Assembly: GCF_000283155.1 (NCBI RefSeq)
Contig: NW_004454175.1
Span: forward strand, 3,871,082 to 3,935,081
Reading direction: 5' to 3'
Origin: Ceratotherium simum simum
Lineage: Eukaryota; Chordata; Mammalia; Perissodactyla; Rhinocerotidae
DNA: 64,000 nt
Made by a program: the position numbers and the translations under genes. Below are positions 1-11,965 of the stretch, piece by piece. How positions within the stretch are numbered: the stretch's first letter is position 1; every line of letters begins with the position of its first letter. Below the pieces are notes generated by a model. It did not search any database and was not told the origin of the DNA. It saw only the letters and a program-made list of their open reading frames with translations.

Positions 1-540
1 CTTAAGGAAAATTTATTCTATGTATTTCCTTTTGTTAATGAAGTAGGAATTCTTTTCACAGCCAGTGACAGAAATCTAATTTGAATTAGCTTTGGCAAAA
101 ATTAGAAATTATTGGCTTATGGATTCCAAGGAAGAGTTAAAAACAAACCTAAGAGATGGGCAGGCTGCAGATGGGCCTCAGGAACAACTGCAGGAACTGC
201 ACTGCCATCAGAATTCCTTTTGACAGCTGGCTCACTCCCTCTCTGCCTGTCAGCCTCATCCGCTCTCGCTGCAGACAAGATTTCCCCACAAAGAAAACGT
301 GGACGCCAACGGCTCTGCGGGTCACTGTCCTTTAACAACAATGTGGCTGACTCTCTCTCTTGATTCCAGTTTGAAGAATCCAGAGGAAAGGCTCTGATTG
401 TACTGGCTTAGGCCAGGTGCCTATCCCTGGACCTGTTGAGTGTGACCAGGGGAGTGGGGTCATGTAAGTACAGAAGAGTTTTGCCTATAGCCATGTGGAT
501 GGTAGCAGGGGAGGAGAATACCAGTTCTTAGGAAAGAGAG
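1..540. other. Unclassified, possibly an old repeat
   Basis: The first 540 bases contain a moderately GC-rich stretch (about 150-520). Around 395-470 the run 'GGCTTAGGCCAGGTGCC...CTGGACC...GACCAGGGGAGTGGGGTCA' resembles an old mammalian interspersed repeat that I cannot name. A similar but more decayed element may lie at about 45755-46170. Short open frames on both strands have no recognisable product. Confidence 0.3.
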
Positions 541-1749
541 CTTTTGGGGAAGGCAGTATCACTGACATCTATTATAGTAAGTAATTATTAAGTAATTTTA
601 GTGGAATTCAACCAAAACAGCTGAAAATTGTATAATTAATTATATTTAACTTCAATTATAGTTACTAATTGATCCAAGCCTGCTAACACCACAACTGGCC
701 CCATGATAACACATTTTTAGGGCTGCTTGGCCTACAAGTTTGTGCTTATAATTTGCCTATTCTATCTAAGATTTTCTTATTTGTTTTGTTTTAGGTATGT
801 AATCATATTGGTTCCAAATATTGTTAATTTTATTTCCTAATAGTCATAACTCATATTTCAGGTTTGTTGCTTATTTTATTAGCCAAAACTCTATAATCAT
901 GTAAAATAATCATTTGTGTTATAGTTACATTTTCAGATATGTGTATAAATAAAGCCTAATAGGTTAATGAAGCAGGAAAAGGTTATGTCAATTGAGTGAC
1001 TTCATAGGTTCCTGTTGGAGCTAGAAGGGAACTCAAAGATACCAAGGCTTGTAACAAGCCAGGATGCAGGGTATGGTATTGCCAGTTTTTAAAATGTTGG
1101 AACAATTCTATGTGAGTTGGTGAACTGCTGCTGCCCTGAGATATTACCGTTCTTCCACCTCTCTGCAGTCCAACAACTAAAGGAGTAGGTGATGGCATAG
1201 TAGGTGGCTGATTGGTTCCAACTAACTGTTTAATATTTTGAGTTTCAGTGATATTAAAACACAGTAATTTGTGTAATTTGACCCCTAATGGGATATACCC
1301 TCAGGACAAAAAAAAAAAACCCTGTAAAAAAAGCTTAAATTACCTTTAATGACCAAATTGTCAGTAAAAATTCTGAAAGTATTAAAGTATTCTAAAAGGA
1401 GAGACCAAGATTTTTAGCAAAAAGAAAAGAAATACAACTATAAAATCAAAGAAGCAAACCTTTGTATTTCCACATTTGAGTTGAAAATTTCAATATGAAC
1501 TCATAATGCATTTTTCTCTTTTTAAAAAAGGGTATTTCCTAGTTCTGTTCACTGAAAAGGTCCAGAAACAGTGAACGACCCCATAGAAATGAATACTACT
1601 GCTGCCCAGATTGTGGTCTCTAGGGCTCCTTGGAGGAATGGTTGATTTGAGGTCTAGGGTAAGAAATGTATAAGATGAGCCTGGATATTTTGTCATACAA
1701 AAAGTGAAGAAGCTATCAAAGACTAACCACATGTCATAAGGTCTCAGGA
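541..1749. other. No recognisable gene or named repeat
   Basis: This is AT-rich sequence with a 12-A run near 1308. Short open frames on the minus strand at 983-1198 and 1490-1732 look random in composition. I see nothing functional. Confidence 0.5.
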
Positions 1750-3095
1750 GCCAACTTGAGCAGGTTCCTACAATTTGAGCATCAATGAGAATAATTGCGA
1801 TCGATCAAACACATCAAATATGTTAAAATCCATGAGATCATAATGATATCTTTAAAATAATTTCATCGGTCTCCTTGGGAGGATGCTAGAGAACCAACTC
1901 ATTATTCCAAAAACGGATAAATAAAAGGAAAGAATCAAGCATTTAATGTGCCTTTCTTTTATGAACTGTACATCATGGTAATTAAATAGTTGAGGTCAGG
2001 GAAATTATAGAAACAGATATTACAGACATAGTTTAGCTAATAAATGAAGAAGAAAAGATATAATTAGAATATTACCATTTTGCAAACCCCTGATGGAAAT
2101 AATGGAACTAGGCAATTATCATCAAGGACTGCTGACATGAAAAGAAAGACAATCCAGACATCACTACCTCCTGATGGAAGTACTTATTACCACTTATGAT
2201 GTGTTCTTGTAAAAAAAAAGTCAGAGCCAGCCCTGATGGCCTAGTGGTTAAAGTTCGGTGCTCTCACCACTTCAGCAGCCCAGGTTTGTTTCCCCGTCAC
2301 AGAACCACACCACCCGTCTGTCAGTTGCCATGCTGTGGTGGTGCCTCACACAGAAGAACTAGAAGGACTTACAACTAGGATATACAACCATGCTCTGGGG
2401 CTTTGGAGAGGGAAAAAAAAAGAGGAAGAGTGGCAACAGATGTTAGCTCAGGGTGACTCTTTCCTTGTGGGTGGGGTGGGGAATCAAACCTGAATCAGAT
2501 CAAACCTCTAGACCTAACTAAAAGTTAACAGGTGATAAAGGGAACAGAGAAACATGTTAATTGATGTCACGGGAATGCAATGAAATCCAGATGTGGGAAA
2601 CTCTTTAGGATGAACGACTCAGTTTCTTCAACAAACATGTTACAAAGAAAATAAAGATGGGAAGATGAGGAAAGCATAGATTAAAAGAGACTTAAAAGAC
2701 ACATCAGTCAAATACAATGTGAGGACTTTGGTTCTGATTTAAACAAACAAATCAAAAAAAAAAATCAGGGAAATTTAAACACTGGATATCTATGATATTA
2801 AGGAATTTTTTTTAACACTTTAGGTGTGCTAATGGTATTGGGGCTGTGTTTTAAAAAAGTCTTTCCCTTTAGTGATGAATACTAAAATATTTACAGATCA
2901 AATAATATATTTAGACTGCTTCACAAGAACCCAGTTGGGACAGGGTCGAGGAGGAAAGTGGGTGGAGAATAGACGAAATAAGAGTGGCTATGGTGTGCTG
3001 ACTGTTGTGGCTGGTGGACAGGTCATTGTACTAGTCTCTCCATTCTTGTGCAAATTTGAAATTTTCCATAATAAAAAGTCAACAAATAAATTAAA
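1750..3095 (+). repeat. Old L1 3' end (L1ME/L1MC-like), interrupted by a SINE
   Basis: Both flanks of the SINE at about 2225-2481 read as one sense-strand LINE-1 3' UTR. Before the SINE the text is 'AATAATGGAACTAGGCAATTATCATCAAGG', and after it 'CAAACCTCTAGACCTAAC'. The final part, ending 'GAAATTTTCCATAATAAAAA' near 3078, is the familiar 3' terminus of this L1 group. A 96-codon open frame at 2872-3162 is an accident of this 3' UTR. The left boundary is approximate. Confidence 0.65.
2225..2481 (+). repeat. ERE-type SINE, dual-tail form
   Basis: The tRNA-like head starts 'GCCAGCCCTGATGGCCTAGTGG'. It is followed by the 'AGAAGAACTAGAAGGA...CTGGGGCTTTGG' segment and then by a second tail, 'GGCAACAGATGTTAGCTCAGGG'. 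The copy is strongly diverged and inserted into the old L1. No clean target duplication could be defined. Confidence 0.8.
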
Positions 3096-3195
3096 TTTAT
3101 TTATCATCATCCCTGGAAGTCACATAATTAAATTCCCTAATTTTACAGATGGAAAAAATTGAGGTCTAAAGATTTCAGTTGGTGGAAAAAGGAAG

Positions 3196-3410
3196 GACTT
3201 TGACATCTCACTTACTATACTGGCTTTGTGACCCGGGGCAAGTTACTTAATTTCGCTGAACTTCAGTTTAGTCATCTGTATAATGAGGCTAATAACACTT
3301 ATCATGAAAGGTTTTGTCAGAATTAAAGGAAATCCTACCTGTAAAGTGCCTAGCATAGTGAGCAGATGCTCATCTACAGGAAGTAGATGCTCATAAGTGA
3401 CAACTGTCAC
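3196..3410 (+). repeat. MIR SINE
   Basis: It shows the MIR core: GTGACC..GGGCAAGTTACTTAA, then CTTCAGTTTAGTCATCTGTA, and the tail 'GTAAAGTGCCTAGCATAGTGAGCAGATGCTCA'. Ancient and diverged. Confidence 0.8.
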
Positions 3411-3807
3411 TATCATTATAGCATCTAAGATCATACAGCTTTTAGTGGCACAGCCAGATCCAGAGCATAAGTTTCCTGATTGATAGTTCTGCCATATTAT
3501 GTCATTTCTTCTGATAATGGGCTTTTAATAAATACCAGTTGAACTGAAGAAAAAAAGAAACACCTGAATGGAAATTAATTGGGAATTGGCGAGAAGAGGT
3601 TTTATCTGAAAAAGATTTATTTCCCTAGATATCATATCATATCTTCAATAACAACAAAATCTAGTTTCTCACCTGACAGTCATGGCCTGACTGAATCCTT
3701 CCCCAAGTCTACACATGGTTCTGTGAGAGCTGGTTTAAATAAAAGGAAGTTCCTTTAGGAGCCTATTTTAAAATCTGTAACATGAGGGCTCATATGCAAT
3801 GCAACTA

Positions 3808-3890
3808 TAGATGGTAACCTGATTTGCCCAAGTCACCCTGCTAGATATGGGCAGAAATGGGATTAGAACCTAATTTCCAGGTCTATATGT
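3808..3890 (-). repeat. MIR fragment
   Basis: The run 'TTTGCCCAAGTCACCCTGCTAG...GGGATTAGAACCTAATTTCCAGGTCT' is the reverse complement of the MIR 5' half. Confidence 0.65.
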
Positions 3891-4379
3891 TTAGTTTCAG
3901 TGAATATATCATTTTTAGATGTTTACATTTTAGAGAGGATGATTTCCACTACCAAGCATACAATGCAAAGTATTGTCCTTCTTCTAAGAATCAACAATAG
4001 GGCATGTCAATTTATCAGCACATGGACTATTTCTTTTCCTTCTTTTTTTTTTTTTTGAGATACCAGTTTCAGCAGATGTCCCTGGCATTTTAAACTTATT
4101 GATTTGAGGAGGAACTTTGGGCCTTTAAACATGCACCATACCCAATGCATGTATTTACTGGCATTACTTGGTTTGTTCTACATTTTTATAAGCCTCTTCT
4201 TTCTTCTTCCCCAGTAATTGTAGAAACCTTTCATTGGAAGGGCAAAGATGACAGGATGTCTCTATTCTCTGTAGTTCTTTGTGGAAGTGAAAGAGAATAT
4301 ATAATGAAATTGATGAATGGAACTGATAAGACTAAAGGACTTGGCCCCAGTCATCCTGGTACTATATCAGTGGAAAAAT
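3891..4379. other. No recognisable gene or repeat
   Basis: A T-run lies near 4047-4060. The 80-codon open frame at 4145-4387 has no family resemblance. I see nothing functional. Confidence 0.4.
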
Positions 4380-4560
4380 CAGTTTAGTTTAATAAACACC
4401 TAACACTGTGTTAGATGCTGAGCCACAAAGATGATTTAGACACTATATTAGTTCAGTGTACCTGCCCTCAGAAAGCACAGAGTTTAGGTAAGGTAGATGG
4501 GTATCAAAACAACTACAATAAAAAGCCAGAATGTAACTGCTAAACAGGGGTAAAAATGAA
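4380..4560 (-). repeat. L2 LINE fragment
   Basis: It begins 'AATAAACACCTAACACTGTGTTAGATGCTGAG' and continues 'CCTGCCCTCAGAAAGC', the reverse complement of the L2 3' terminus. Confidence 0.65.
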
Positions 4561-4954
4561 ATGCTTTGGCAAGAGAAGAGAAGCTCTGACAAGAACAGGC
4601 TTTCGGAGAGGAAGTGGCATGTGATGGGGTCCTTGAGGGACCCTACTTCAGCTGACTGAGAATCAGAATTCAAGACTTGTCACCCAAAACTGTTGGTGGT
4701 TTCAGTATAGAAAGGAAACAGGAAAGGACAGGGTGTGTTCTGAGAACACTGGTGTGGCTGCAACTGCTGGCTGCAATTCCACCTAAGAGTTCTTTCTCAC
4801 CTTTTGGAAATAAAATGTAAAAGCACAGTGGATAAAACTAATCAAGCCAAATCAAAGTTAAAAGAATAACACACAATAAGAACAGAATAGGTCCTCTCTG
4901 CTCCAGAACCAGTGTATTGGGAGGGGCCGTGTGCATCTCCAGAATACAAGTGTG

Positions 4955-5600
4955 GCCATTCATTCAACAAATATTTAATGAGTCCCCCCTTGTGCTGGGC
5001 ACTGTGATAGATGCTGGGGATAGAGCAGTGAACAACACAGCTGTGGTCTCTGACTTCACTAAGTTTATGTTCTGATTAGGGAGGTAGTCTTTAAACAACA
5101 ACTAATTATACAATTGCAACTGTAATAAGCACTGTGAAGGAGAAGTGTGAGATGCTAGGGAACTTTTGACAGGGGTCCTTACTTAGTCTGGTGTATTAGG
5201 GAATTTGTCCTTGAAGAAGTGACATTTGAGCTAAGCTCAGAAGGAAAAGCAGGGGTGCAGGGGCTGGGGTTAGGGATGAGGGCAGCAGGAAACAAGGCTG
5301 GTTGGTAGCACCGGTGTGGGTGGCCTACAAAGAGTGAGAAGGTGAAGGGGTGGGTGAAAGCTTCTTTGTGCATGGCCTTGTAGGCCTTGCTCATGATTTG
5401 GGTCATTACCCTTGCACACCAGGAAGCAACACATTTTTGAAAGGTCATTCTGAGTGCAGAATGAAGAAATGATCAAAGTGAGACAAATATAGGTGCGGGA
5501 AGGCCAGTCAGCAGGCTGTTGAGGCCTGCCTTGAGTCTGGGCAAAGAAACGAGGGTGACCTGTACTAAGGTGCAGATAGTGGGGTGAAGAGAGTCGAGAA
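4955..5600 (-). repeat. L2 LINE 3' region
   Basis: It opens with 'CATTCATTCAACAAATATTTAATGAG' and 'GTGCTGGGCACTGTGATAGATGCTGGGG'. It continues through 'GACATTTGAGCTAAGCTCAGAAGG' and 'GGCCTTGTAGGCC', all in the order expected for an antisense L2. Open frames on the minus strand here come from the L2 strand and are broken. Confidence 0.8.
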
Positions 5601-6047
5601 GGAAGGTTGCGGGGAGGAGGGCATGATCTGAAGAGACAGAGTGGCTTGACCAGATCAGCACATGTGTGTGTTGTGTTCCATAGCAGTGAGAGGAATCAGA
5701 TTATCTCTGTAAGCAGGGACCAGATTTTATATTAACTATTCTGCACCATTTTAGTTATGCTCTCTTTTCCTTCATGCCAGAATCCCCACACTCCCAAACC
5801 AGGCCCAAAGTCAGATCAAAACTTCAAGAATCAGTCATTCTTTTCCTAATCCCCATATACAGAAACTGTGCAAGATCTGGCTTGTGGGGTCACACCCTAG
5901 GCTTTCTCACTTCTTTCCCAGAACCTCGTGCTCAACTTTAACAGAGACAATAGGCAAGGATGCTAGGAAGATATAAGAGGAAAGAGGAAACCCGTAATCA
6001 GCTAGAAAGAAAAGAAAGATTAGTAAATATGGGTTAACTGTACTAAG
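5601..6047. other. No recognisable gene or repeat
   Basis: Ordinary non-coding sequence; nothing found. Confidence 0.4.
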
Positions 6048-6131
6048 TTAGAAAAATATATTGGTACAAGTTCCCCAGGCCTTCTTGCTTTAGAAAAATA
6101 TATTGGTACAAGTTCCCCAGGCCTTCCTGTT
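6048..6131. repeat. 42-bp tandem duplication (two units)
   Basis: The unit starting TTAGAAAAATATATTGGTAC occurs at 6048 and again at 6090. The copies differ at only about two positions near their ends. The duplication looks recent because the flanking DNA is otherwise unique. Confidence 0.92.
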
Positions 6132-6169
6132 TTGGGTGGAGATGAAATCGCTCTTTAGAGTGAATTTTA

Positions 6170-6265
6170 GCTGCAACGGTATTTGAGGCTCTTATCCGCT
6201 GGAGCAACACCTAGCACAAGGCATGGACCTCACAGTAACTTAGTAAATATTTGTTGAATTGAAGC
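6170..6265 (+). repeat. MIR/L2 3' tail fragment
   Basis: The run 'CACCTAGCACAAGGCATGG...TAGTAAATATTTGTTGAATTGAA' matches the shared MIR/L2 terminal sequence. Confidence 0.6.
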
Positions 6266-7970
6266 ATAAGTACAACAAAGTGTAAGACAGGGCTGTCCCA
6301 AGATCCTGAGGGCTATACATGCTCAGCACAATTTAGAGTGCCCAACTCCTATCATTTCATTACAGAAAGGAGGAGGAAACAGGGAATAGACAGGGGCTTG
6401 GTTACCGCTGTGGAAACAGGAACTTTGTGGCATATGAAGTAAGCTCTGCGCCAGGAGTTCTAGTAATAAGTAGTTGACCTTTGACAAGTCTGTGTCTTTG
6501 TTTTCTCAGTTTCAAAGTAACTGTACTCTAAGTGTAATTTTCAGTCGAATGTAGTATGGAAAGCAAAGCCCAGAAACTTCTATGGATTGTGGTAAGGAAA
6601 GAAAAGAAGCCAATTTTTGAGGGCAATTAGGGAGACTTTTCTGCTGTATTTCAATATTAAACTGAGACAGGATCCAAATATGGATTCCTCTCCCTGGGCT
6701 CCTGACTAGGAAGTGATTTCCATCATCTGTTTTTATTCATACCAGCAGCTGTTATTGTCTAAAACAAGTATTCTCCCTTCACTAAAGTCCTCAGTTTCCC
6801 AACAACTTTCCTTACAGCATAGAAAACATAGCAGTCTTGCCAAGGACTTGAGTTCATCTAAGTTTCTTCAACCCCAGCCTCCTAGGGCCCTTATCCACGG
6901 CGGCCAAGCCTCAGGTCTCCTTTCCAGGCCCCTTAGTCTTTTATAGCCAAGGGAAAAAAATTATTTTTTTTTAAATCTTAGAAATAAATATAATTTTATA
7001 ACTTCTGATGAGTTTTATTCTCTCCATGTGGTGATGAGGGTAGGTATGGCGAGGCTGGCCAGGGATCTCCATGCATATCGGCTCTTGCAAACAGTGGCCT
7101 CTACAGCCTGTGGAGCTCACTGGGCTTTGGGGTACAAGTAGCAGATAGCTGAGGCCCTGGCAAGCTTAACCGTTCTAAAAGGGGCAGGGCAATGGTTGGA
7201 CCCTCTTAATGTTTCAATCAGGGTAGAAAGAAATAAGGGCCAGTGGTAACATCTCATCATAATCTTCTTAACTTATTTGGAACAGTGATGGGGGAGCTTT
7301 TCCCTCATCTTTTCTTTTTTTTTTAATAGAAACTCATATCAGAGGAGTCAGCAAGCATAATTCTCAAAGAGGGATTTTTGACAAAGAGCTCTGAAGATAA
7401 AAACATAATTATAAAAAAACAAATTTTCAACAAAGGGCCTTTAGATACTGTATAATTTTCCTTCCTTATAACAGATATTTAAGCTACTTATTTGGGAGGG
7501 CCCGAAAGGTCTTCCTTAAGAACAAGAGACAATAGTCATAGTCTCCCAATTCCATTAGTCAGAAATAATTGTGATTTCAGGGGATCTTTGGTCATAAGGG
7601 ATCTTTTCAAGGTATTCCGTAACAAGAGTTGACACAGAAACATGAAAAACTTTCAGTAGACACAGTTTTAAGAAAACATGAAAGTGTTAAGTTGGCTTTA
7701 TTTGGATCGCTTTGAGGGATAGACTCAGGCCCATCTGAGTCTAATTAAATAGCAAGATACTGGTTTGCCCTGTGTTTCTCCAACAGGGTTTCCATGGCAA
7801 TTCCATAGATTTTCTGGTGTGTCAATAGTCAACTGCCTTTGACTTGGCAACTAACGCAATTACAATAGACCTGAAATTCTACAGACATGTCACCTTGGAT
7901 GAAGTTCCCTTGTCACCGGGTCAGAATAGTGTATATGGCACCCAACCAGCTCCCACAAAGAATCATCTAG
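6266..7970. other. No recognisable gene or named repeat
   Basis: A weak MIR-like patch lies near 6460-6520 and a T-rich run near 6960-6975. Short open frames lack family features. I see nothing functional. Confidence 0.4.
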
Positions 7971-7971
7971 A

Positions 7972-8180
7972 ACTGTGCTGCCTAATACAGTATCCATTAG
8001 CCACATGTGGCTATTTAAATTTAAATTAATGAAAATTAAATAAAAATTAAAAATTCAGTTTCTGAATTTCAAGTGCCATATTTCAAGTGTGTAATAACCA
8101 CATAGGGCTAGTGGTTACCTATTGGACAGTGCAGCTATAGAGCATTTCCATCATTGTGGAAGTTCTGTTGGACAGTACTG
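7972..8180 (+). mobile_element. MER3-like hAT non-autonomous DNA transposon
   Basis: Inverted ends read 'CTGTGCTGCCTAATA' on the left and 'TTGGACAGTACTG' on the right. The interior has 'GCCACATGTGGCTATTTAAATTTAAATTAAT' and 'AGAGCATTTCCATCATTGTGG'. This matches the short MER3 family of hAT elements. The sequence TCTAG flanks both ends and may be what remains of the 8-bp target duplication. It has no coding capacity. A related copy is at about 43026-43230. Orientation is tentative. Confidence 0.75.
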
Positions 8181-9299
8181 ATCTAGTAGAATCACTTATT
8201 TGTAAATATATTAATTACTAATTCAATTTGTAATTCATTTCAATTGGGACACCCTCCCTAAATTCTTTCAGCCTCACTACAAAAACAGAAAGAAGCAAAC
8301 AATCTCTTCTCCACCTCTTGAAACGGTTCTAGGGCTTGTAGTAATTGGGATTGTCTTGCTGTGAGTTGTTAAAAAGTTAAAACTATGTTCAAATGTAGCT
8401 CCAAGTGAGGAGTGGGGGAAGAAGAGGTCCTTACTAGTGAAGTGTGGGGAATGACCCATATTAGAGACATAACCCACAGTGTTCCAGGATTTGGAAGACT
8501 CTTGGACAAATGCTCCCCACATCTGGTATGAATGTAGGGAACTGAAGATCTTTTTGTCTTGCCCCTAAATACACCTTCTCTACCTACTCATTGATGTATG
8601 AAATTCCTTCAACGGGAAGAAAAATCTTTTATTAAACAATTAGATATAAAAATTTAGCACAAATATTCTTGGGAGAAACACACTAAGCTGTAAATGACTC
8701 ATATCTACCACTTTCCAAAAGGTTTTCATAGGAAATGGAAGAGAAAATTCAAAGTCACTGAATTCCTAGATTAAGGTGGAACTGGCTGAGGAGAGAAGGA
8801 TCAGGAGAAAGGTTTGGAGTAAGGATAGATTTTTACTGCCCAATTTTGTGAAAGATTGGCCTTTGGTATTTAGAGAATATATAATGACAACCAAATTGAC
8901 AGAATGTTTAGCTCTGGTTTCCATTTGCTTTGAAAGTGGGGTTCTCCTAAACCCTCAACAAATTTCCTGATTGCTCTCAGCATAAGAATGGTCAATACTG
9001 GTTTAGGGTGGTATCTTAAAGATGCACTTGACTTTTGGTGACACTATATTACAGAATTTCAGAGCCTGCGGAACTTTGGGTAGCATCTTGTCCACTCCAC
9101 TAAACCAAGAATTTACAAATTATCTTCTTTTAAATTTTAGGGGGCATTTCAAGGATATCACAAAATTTTACCTGAATTTCATCTCTAAGTTTCAAAACCC
9201 ACTAGATTAGACTAGACACGTCCCGCCTGCCATCTCTGGTCTCCAGCACAAGACAAAGGATCTTATAATGTTTATGGACCGCTGAGCTGCAGTCCCATA
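8181..9299. other. No recognisable gene or repeat
   Basis: AT-rich sequence. Several 60-80 codon open frames at 8277-9210 lack any family resemblance. I see nothing functional. Confidence 0.4.
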
Positions 9300-9425
9300 T
9301 TTTAAAGATGAAGAAAATGAAGACTAGGAAAATTATTTTCCTAAGGTCATGGAGTGAGGTAACAGACAGCACTAGGACAGAATCTTCTGTGTGTTCTTCC
9401 CACTCCACTCTGCTGATTTCTCACA
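9300..9425 (-). repeat. MIR fragment
   Basis: The run 'TTTTAAAGATGAAGAAAATGAAG...CCTAAGGTCATGGAGTGAGG' is the reverse complement of the MIR core. Confidence 0.6.
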
Positions 9426-10367
9426 ACTGTTTTCTTTCTTTGAATACTTAGTTCTGGAGGCTGGTACAGCTTCCCACAGTTCAACTGGGTACAATTATTG
9501 TTTCTTTTACTTTTGTGTTTTTTATTCATTTCTTGTCCAGCATTGCTGAAAGCATCGAGTGACAGTATTTTTCTTGTACTAAGCAAAGATAGCCTAGCAT
9601 AAAAGAAGGAAAAAAAAAAAAAATACTAGGAAGAAAATTAACAAAATATTATCAGCACATCTCTCTGGGTGGTAGAATTATAAACTATTTTTATTTTCTT
9701 CCTTATACAACCCCATTTCTCTACCATGAACATTAATTTTAAAAATTAAATTTTTTCTCATGAATTACTTTATAATCAGAAAAGAACACGATATATATTT
9801 AAAATCTCCTTCTCCCCCTATTTCTACTGTTTGAAAGGATCCTGACTTCATACAAATAGAGTGGAGCAGTGGGCTCCCATCAAGCAGGGTGAAGGGCACA
9901 TTAATTATCCTACAGATATGTGGGACAGTCAAGGAGGACCTTCATTTTTGCCCTTCCATTTCCCTTATTTTCAGTTGAAAGGGCAGACTGTTGTCTGAAA
10001 TGATTTCTGGTCTTTCAGCTGAAGCCAGTTCAGTCCCCTTTTCATTTTCGGGCAAGTGTCTTGGTTCTCTGTAAATGTGCAGCCTTGCTTCAGTCTCACC
10101 AATCTACTGCTTTTCATACATATATATGTATATGTACTTATGCACATAATTCAAATAACAAGAAAGCATAGACTATTGATCCTGGGGGTAGACTTTTTAC
10201 TTCACTAGGCAGGTAAAAGTTTATTAATTTAACTTCCTTAATATTGCACCTAAACCTTCTTCCATTAACACATAAAGAGGAGAAGTATAATCTTAGGCTT
10301 TTGTACATGTGAAATAAAAATAAATTAAAAATAAGCCTCAGAAACTATTAATGATATGTATGTGTGA
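9426..10367. other. No gene; A-run and AT-rich DNA
   Basis: An A-run of 13 or more lies near 9610 and a short TATATATG palindromic stretch near 10122-10135. Nothing else stands out. Confidence 0.4.
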
Positions 10368-10420
10368 AGATAGAGACAGAGAGAGAGACAGAGAGAGTGA
10401 GACAGAGAGAGAAGAAAGGA
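10368..10420 (+). repeat. Purine simple repeat, (GAGACA)n/(GA)n
   Basis: About 50 bases consist of imperfect AGAGACAGAGAG units. An open frame through it encodes only low-complexity Arg/Glu and is not a gene. Confidence 0.85.
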
Positions 10421-10950
10421 ATGGGTCTTGCTCCTCTACGGGTCAGCCTGCGTATGTTTTAAGGTGCTTTTCTGCATCCACCACCAATAAAAATATCTAT
10501 GAAATCCCACAAAAGTTAAACTCTGAGTTTCTTCCAAAGAGAGGAAAATTTGAATCTTTCAATAACTATTTGATGCTTTTGTTTTTTTCCCCTCTTCTCC
10601 TTTTCTGAACCCCAACCACCCTCACCATACCAGTTCCCCTATGCTGCTAATCAAAATAAAAAATCTAAAAACTACATCTGCTTGGCTACTTTTCAGCTTT
10701 GTCCAGATATTAACAATTAAGTGCCTAAGAAGCTGTGCTGATTTGCTCATTGACATTTTTCTATTTAACAGATAGGTGATATATATTGTAAAAATACAGA
10801 TGAAGTATAAAAGAAAAATACTTCATTTAGAGTTTAAAAAAATGCAGCCATAAACATTTTTCCCCCAGGTTGGGTCTCATGCAAAATAGTGGCTCACCAC
10901 TGAGCCAGATTATTTCCTTGCTCATTTTTAAAATTCTTATTTTTTGCCCT
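10421..10950. other. No recognisable gene or repeat
   Basis: AT-rich non-coding sequence; nothing found. Confidence 0.4.
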
Positions 10951-10964
10951 CAAAACTGTCTTCT

Positions 10965-11216
10965 GTTTTTTAAATCTTATTTTATTTTTTGCTGAGGAAG
11001 ATTTACCCTGAGCTAACATCTGCTCCCAATCTTCCTCTTTTTTTGCTTGAGGAAGATTAGCCCTGAGCTAAGAGATATCTGTGCCAATCTTCCTCTATTT
11101 TGTATGTGGGTCACCACCACAGCATGGCTGATGAGTGCTATAGGTCTATGCCCGGGATCTGAACCTGCGAACCCGGGCCGCAGAAGTGGAGCATGCCGAA
11201 CTTAACCACTACGCCC
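10965..11216 (-). repeat. ERE-type SINE with target duplication
   Basis: On the minus strand the tRNA-like head lies at the right and two 'GAGGAAGATT..CCCTGAGCTAA' tail units at the left. It is flanked by CAAAACTGTCTTCT at 10951-10964 and CAAAACTATCTTCT at 11217-11230, a 14-bp duplication with one mismatch, so both insertion points are exact. Confidence 0.93.
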
Positions 11217-11409
11217 CAAAACTATCTTCTTTAGTATCTCCTCCTCTAGGGGTCACATGTGAAGACCAGAACCTATTCAAAATATGATGGGTTAGTAGAT
11301 TATCCAGCTCAGTTAATGATTTCAATGACCTCTTATGGAAAAATCCCTTCTGAAAGCCACCTCTTGGTAACTCTAATAAAGGGAGATTCAGGAGGCCAAA
11401 GGAATGCAG

Positions 11410-11570
11410 TGAAGGAGGCCTTCCCTTCTCATCTTCCCTACTTCTCTTGCTTCCCTTGGCCCCTTTCTCTCCATCTGCTCTCTCTCTCTTCTTCTTCCTC
11501 ATCCTTTCCCTTTCCCCCCTTTTTTTTTCTTTTTACCACCTTTTCTTCCTTGTCTCTCTCCCTTTCTGTT
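11410..11570 (+). repeat. Polypyrimidine tract
   Basis: About 160 bases are almost entirely C and T, including CTCTCTCTCT and CCCCCCTTTTTTTT. The 119-codon open frame crossing it is Ser/Phe/Leu low complexity and should not be called a protein. Confidence 0.85.
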
Positions 11571-11689
11571 ATTGAACTTAGCGATGTACCAGATGATGGG
11601 CCTTTCAGTGCTCACTAAGATCCTGGTATATAGCCCTCGGGGTTATGCCATTAGACTTGTACAAATAAACTCCTTCTCACATTGACTAC

Positions 11690-11745
11690 TGTTATTAATA
11701 ATAAAAATTATTATTATTACTACTAATAAAATTATTATAAGTATA
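11690..11745. repeat. AT-rich (TTA/ATA)n low-complexity repeat
   Basis: Imperfect ATT/TTA triplets follow one another. Confidence 0.7.
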
Positions 11746-11844
11746 CCAATACCTTATTTTTGTATCATGATAGTCATCTTATAAAAGAATGTTCCCATGT
11801 CTATCCGGTTTGATTCTCAGTGCCACCAAGTGAAGAAGGGGAGC

Positions 11845-11965
11845 AGGTATTATTTCTATTTTTCAGATAAGAAATAAGGCTCCAGGAGGTTGACTTGCCT
11901 ACAATTGCACAGGTAGCTAACAACGAGTTTGGGACTACAGCCTAAGAGTTCTGGTATCTGTATTT
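11845..11965 (-). repeat. MIR fragment
   Basis: The run 'ATTTCTATTTTTCAGATAAGAAATAAGGCTCCAGGAGGTTGACTTGCC' followed by 'CACAGGTAGCTAAC' is a reverse-complement MIR core. Confidence 0.6.

Noticed and set aside
2872..3162. 96-codon open frame
   Set aside because: It lies wholly in the 3' UTR of an old L1.
11259..11618. 119-codon open frame
   Set aside because: It is produced by a polypyrimidine tract and gives Ser/Phe/Leu runs.
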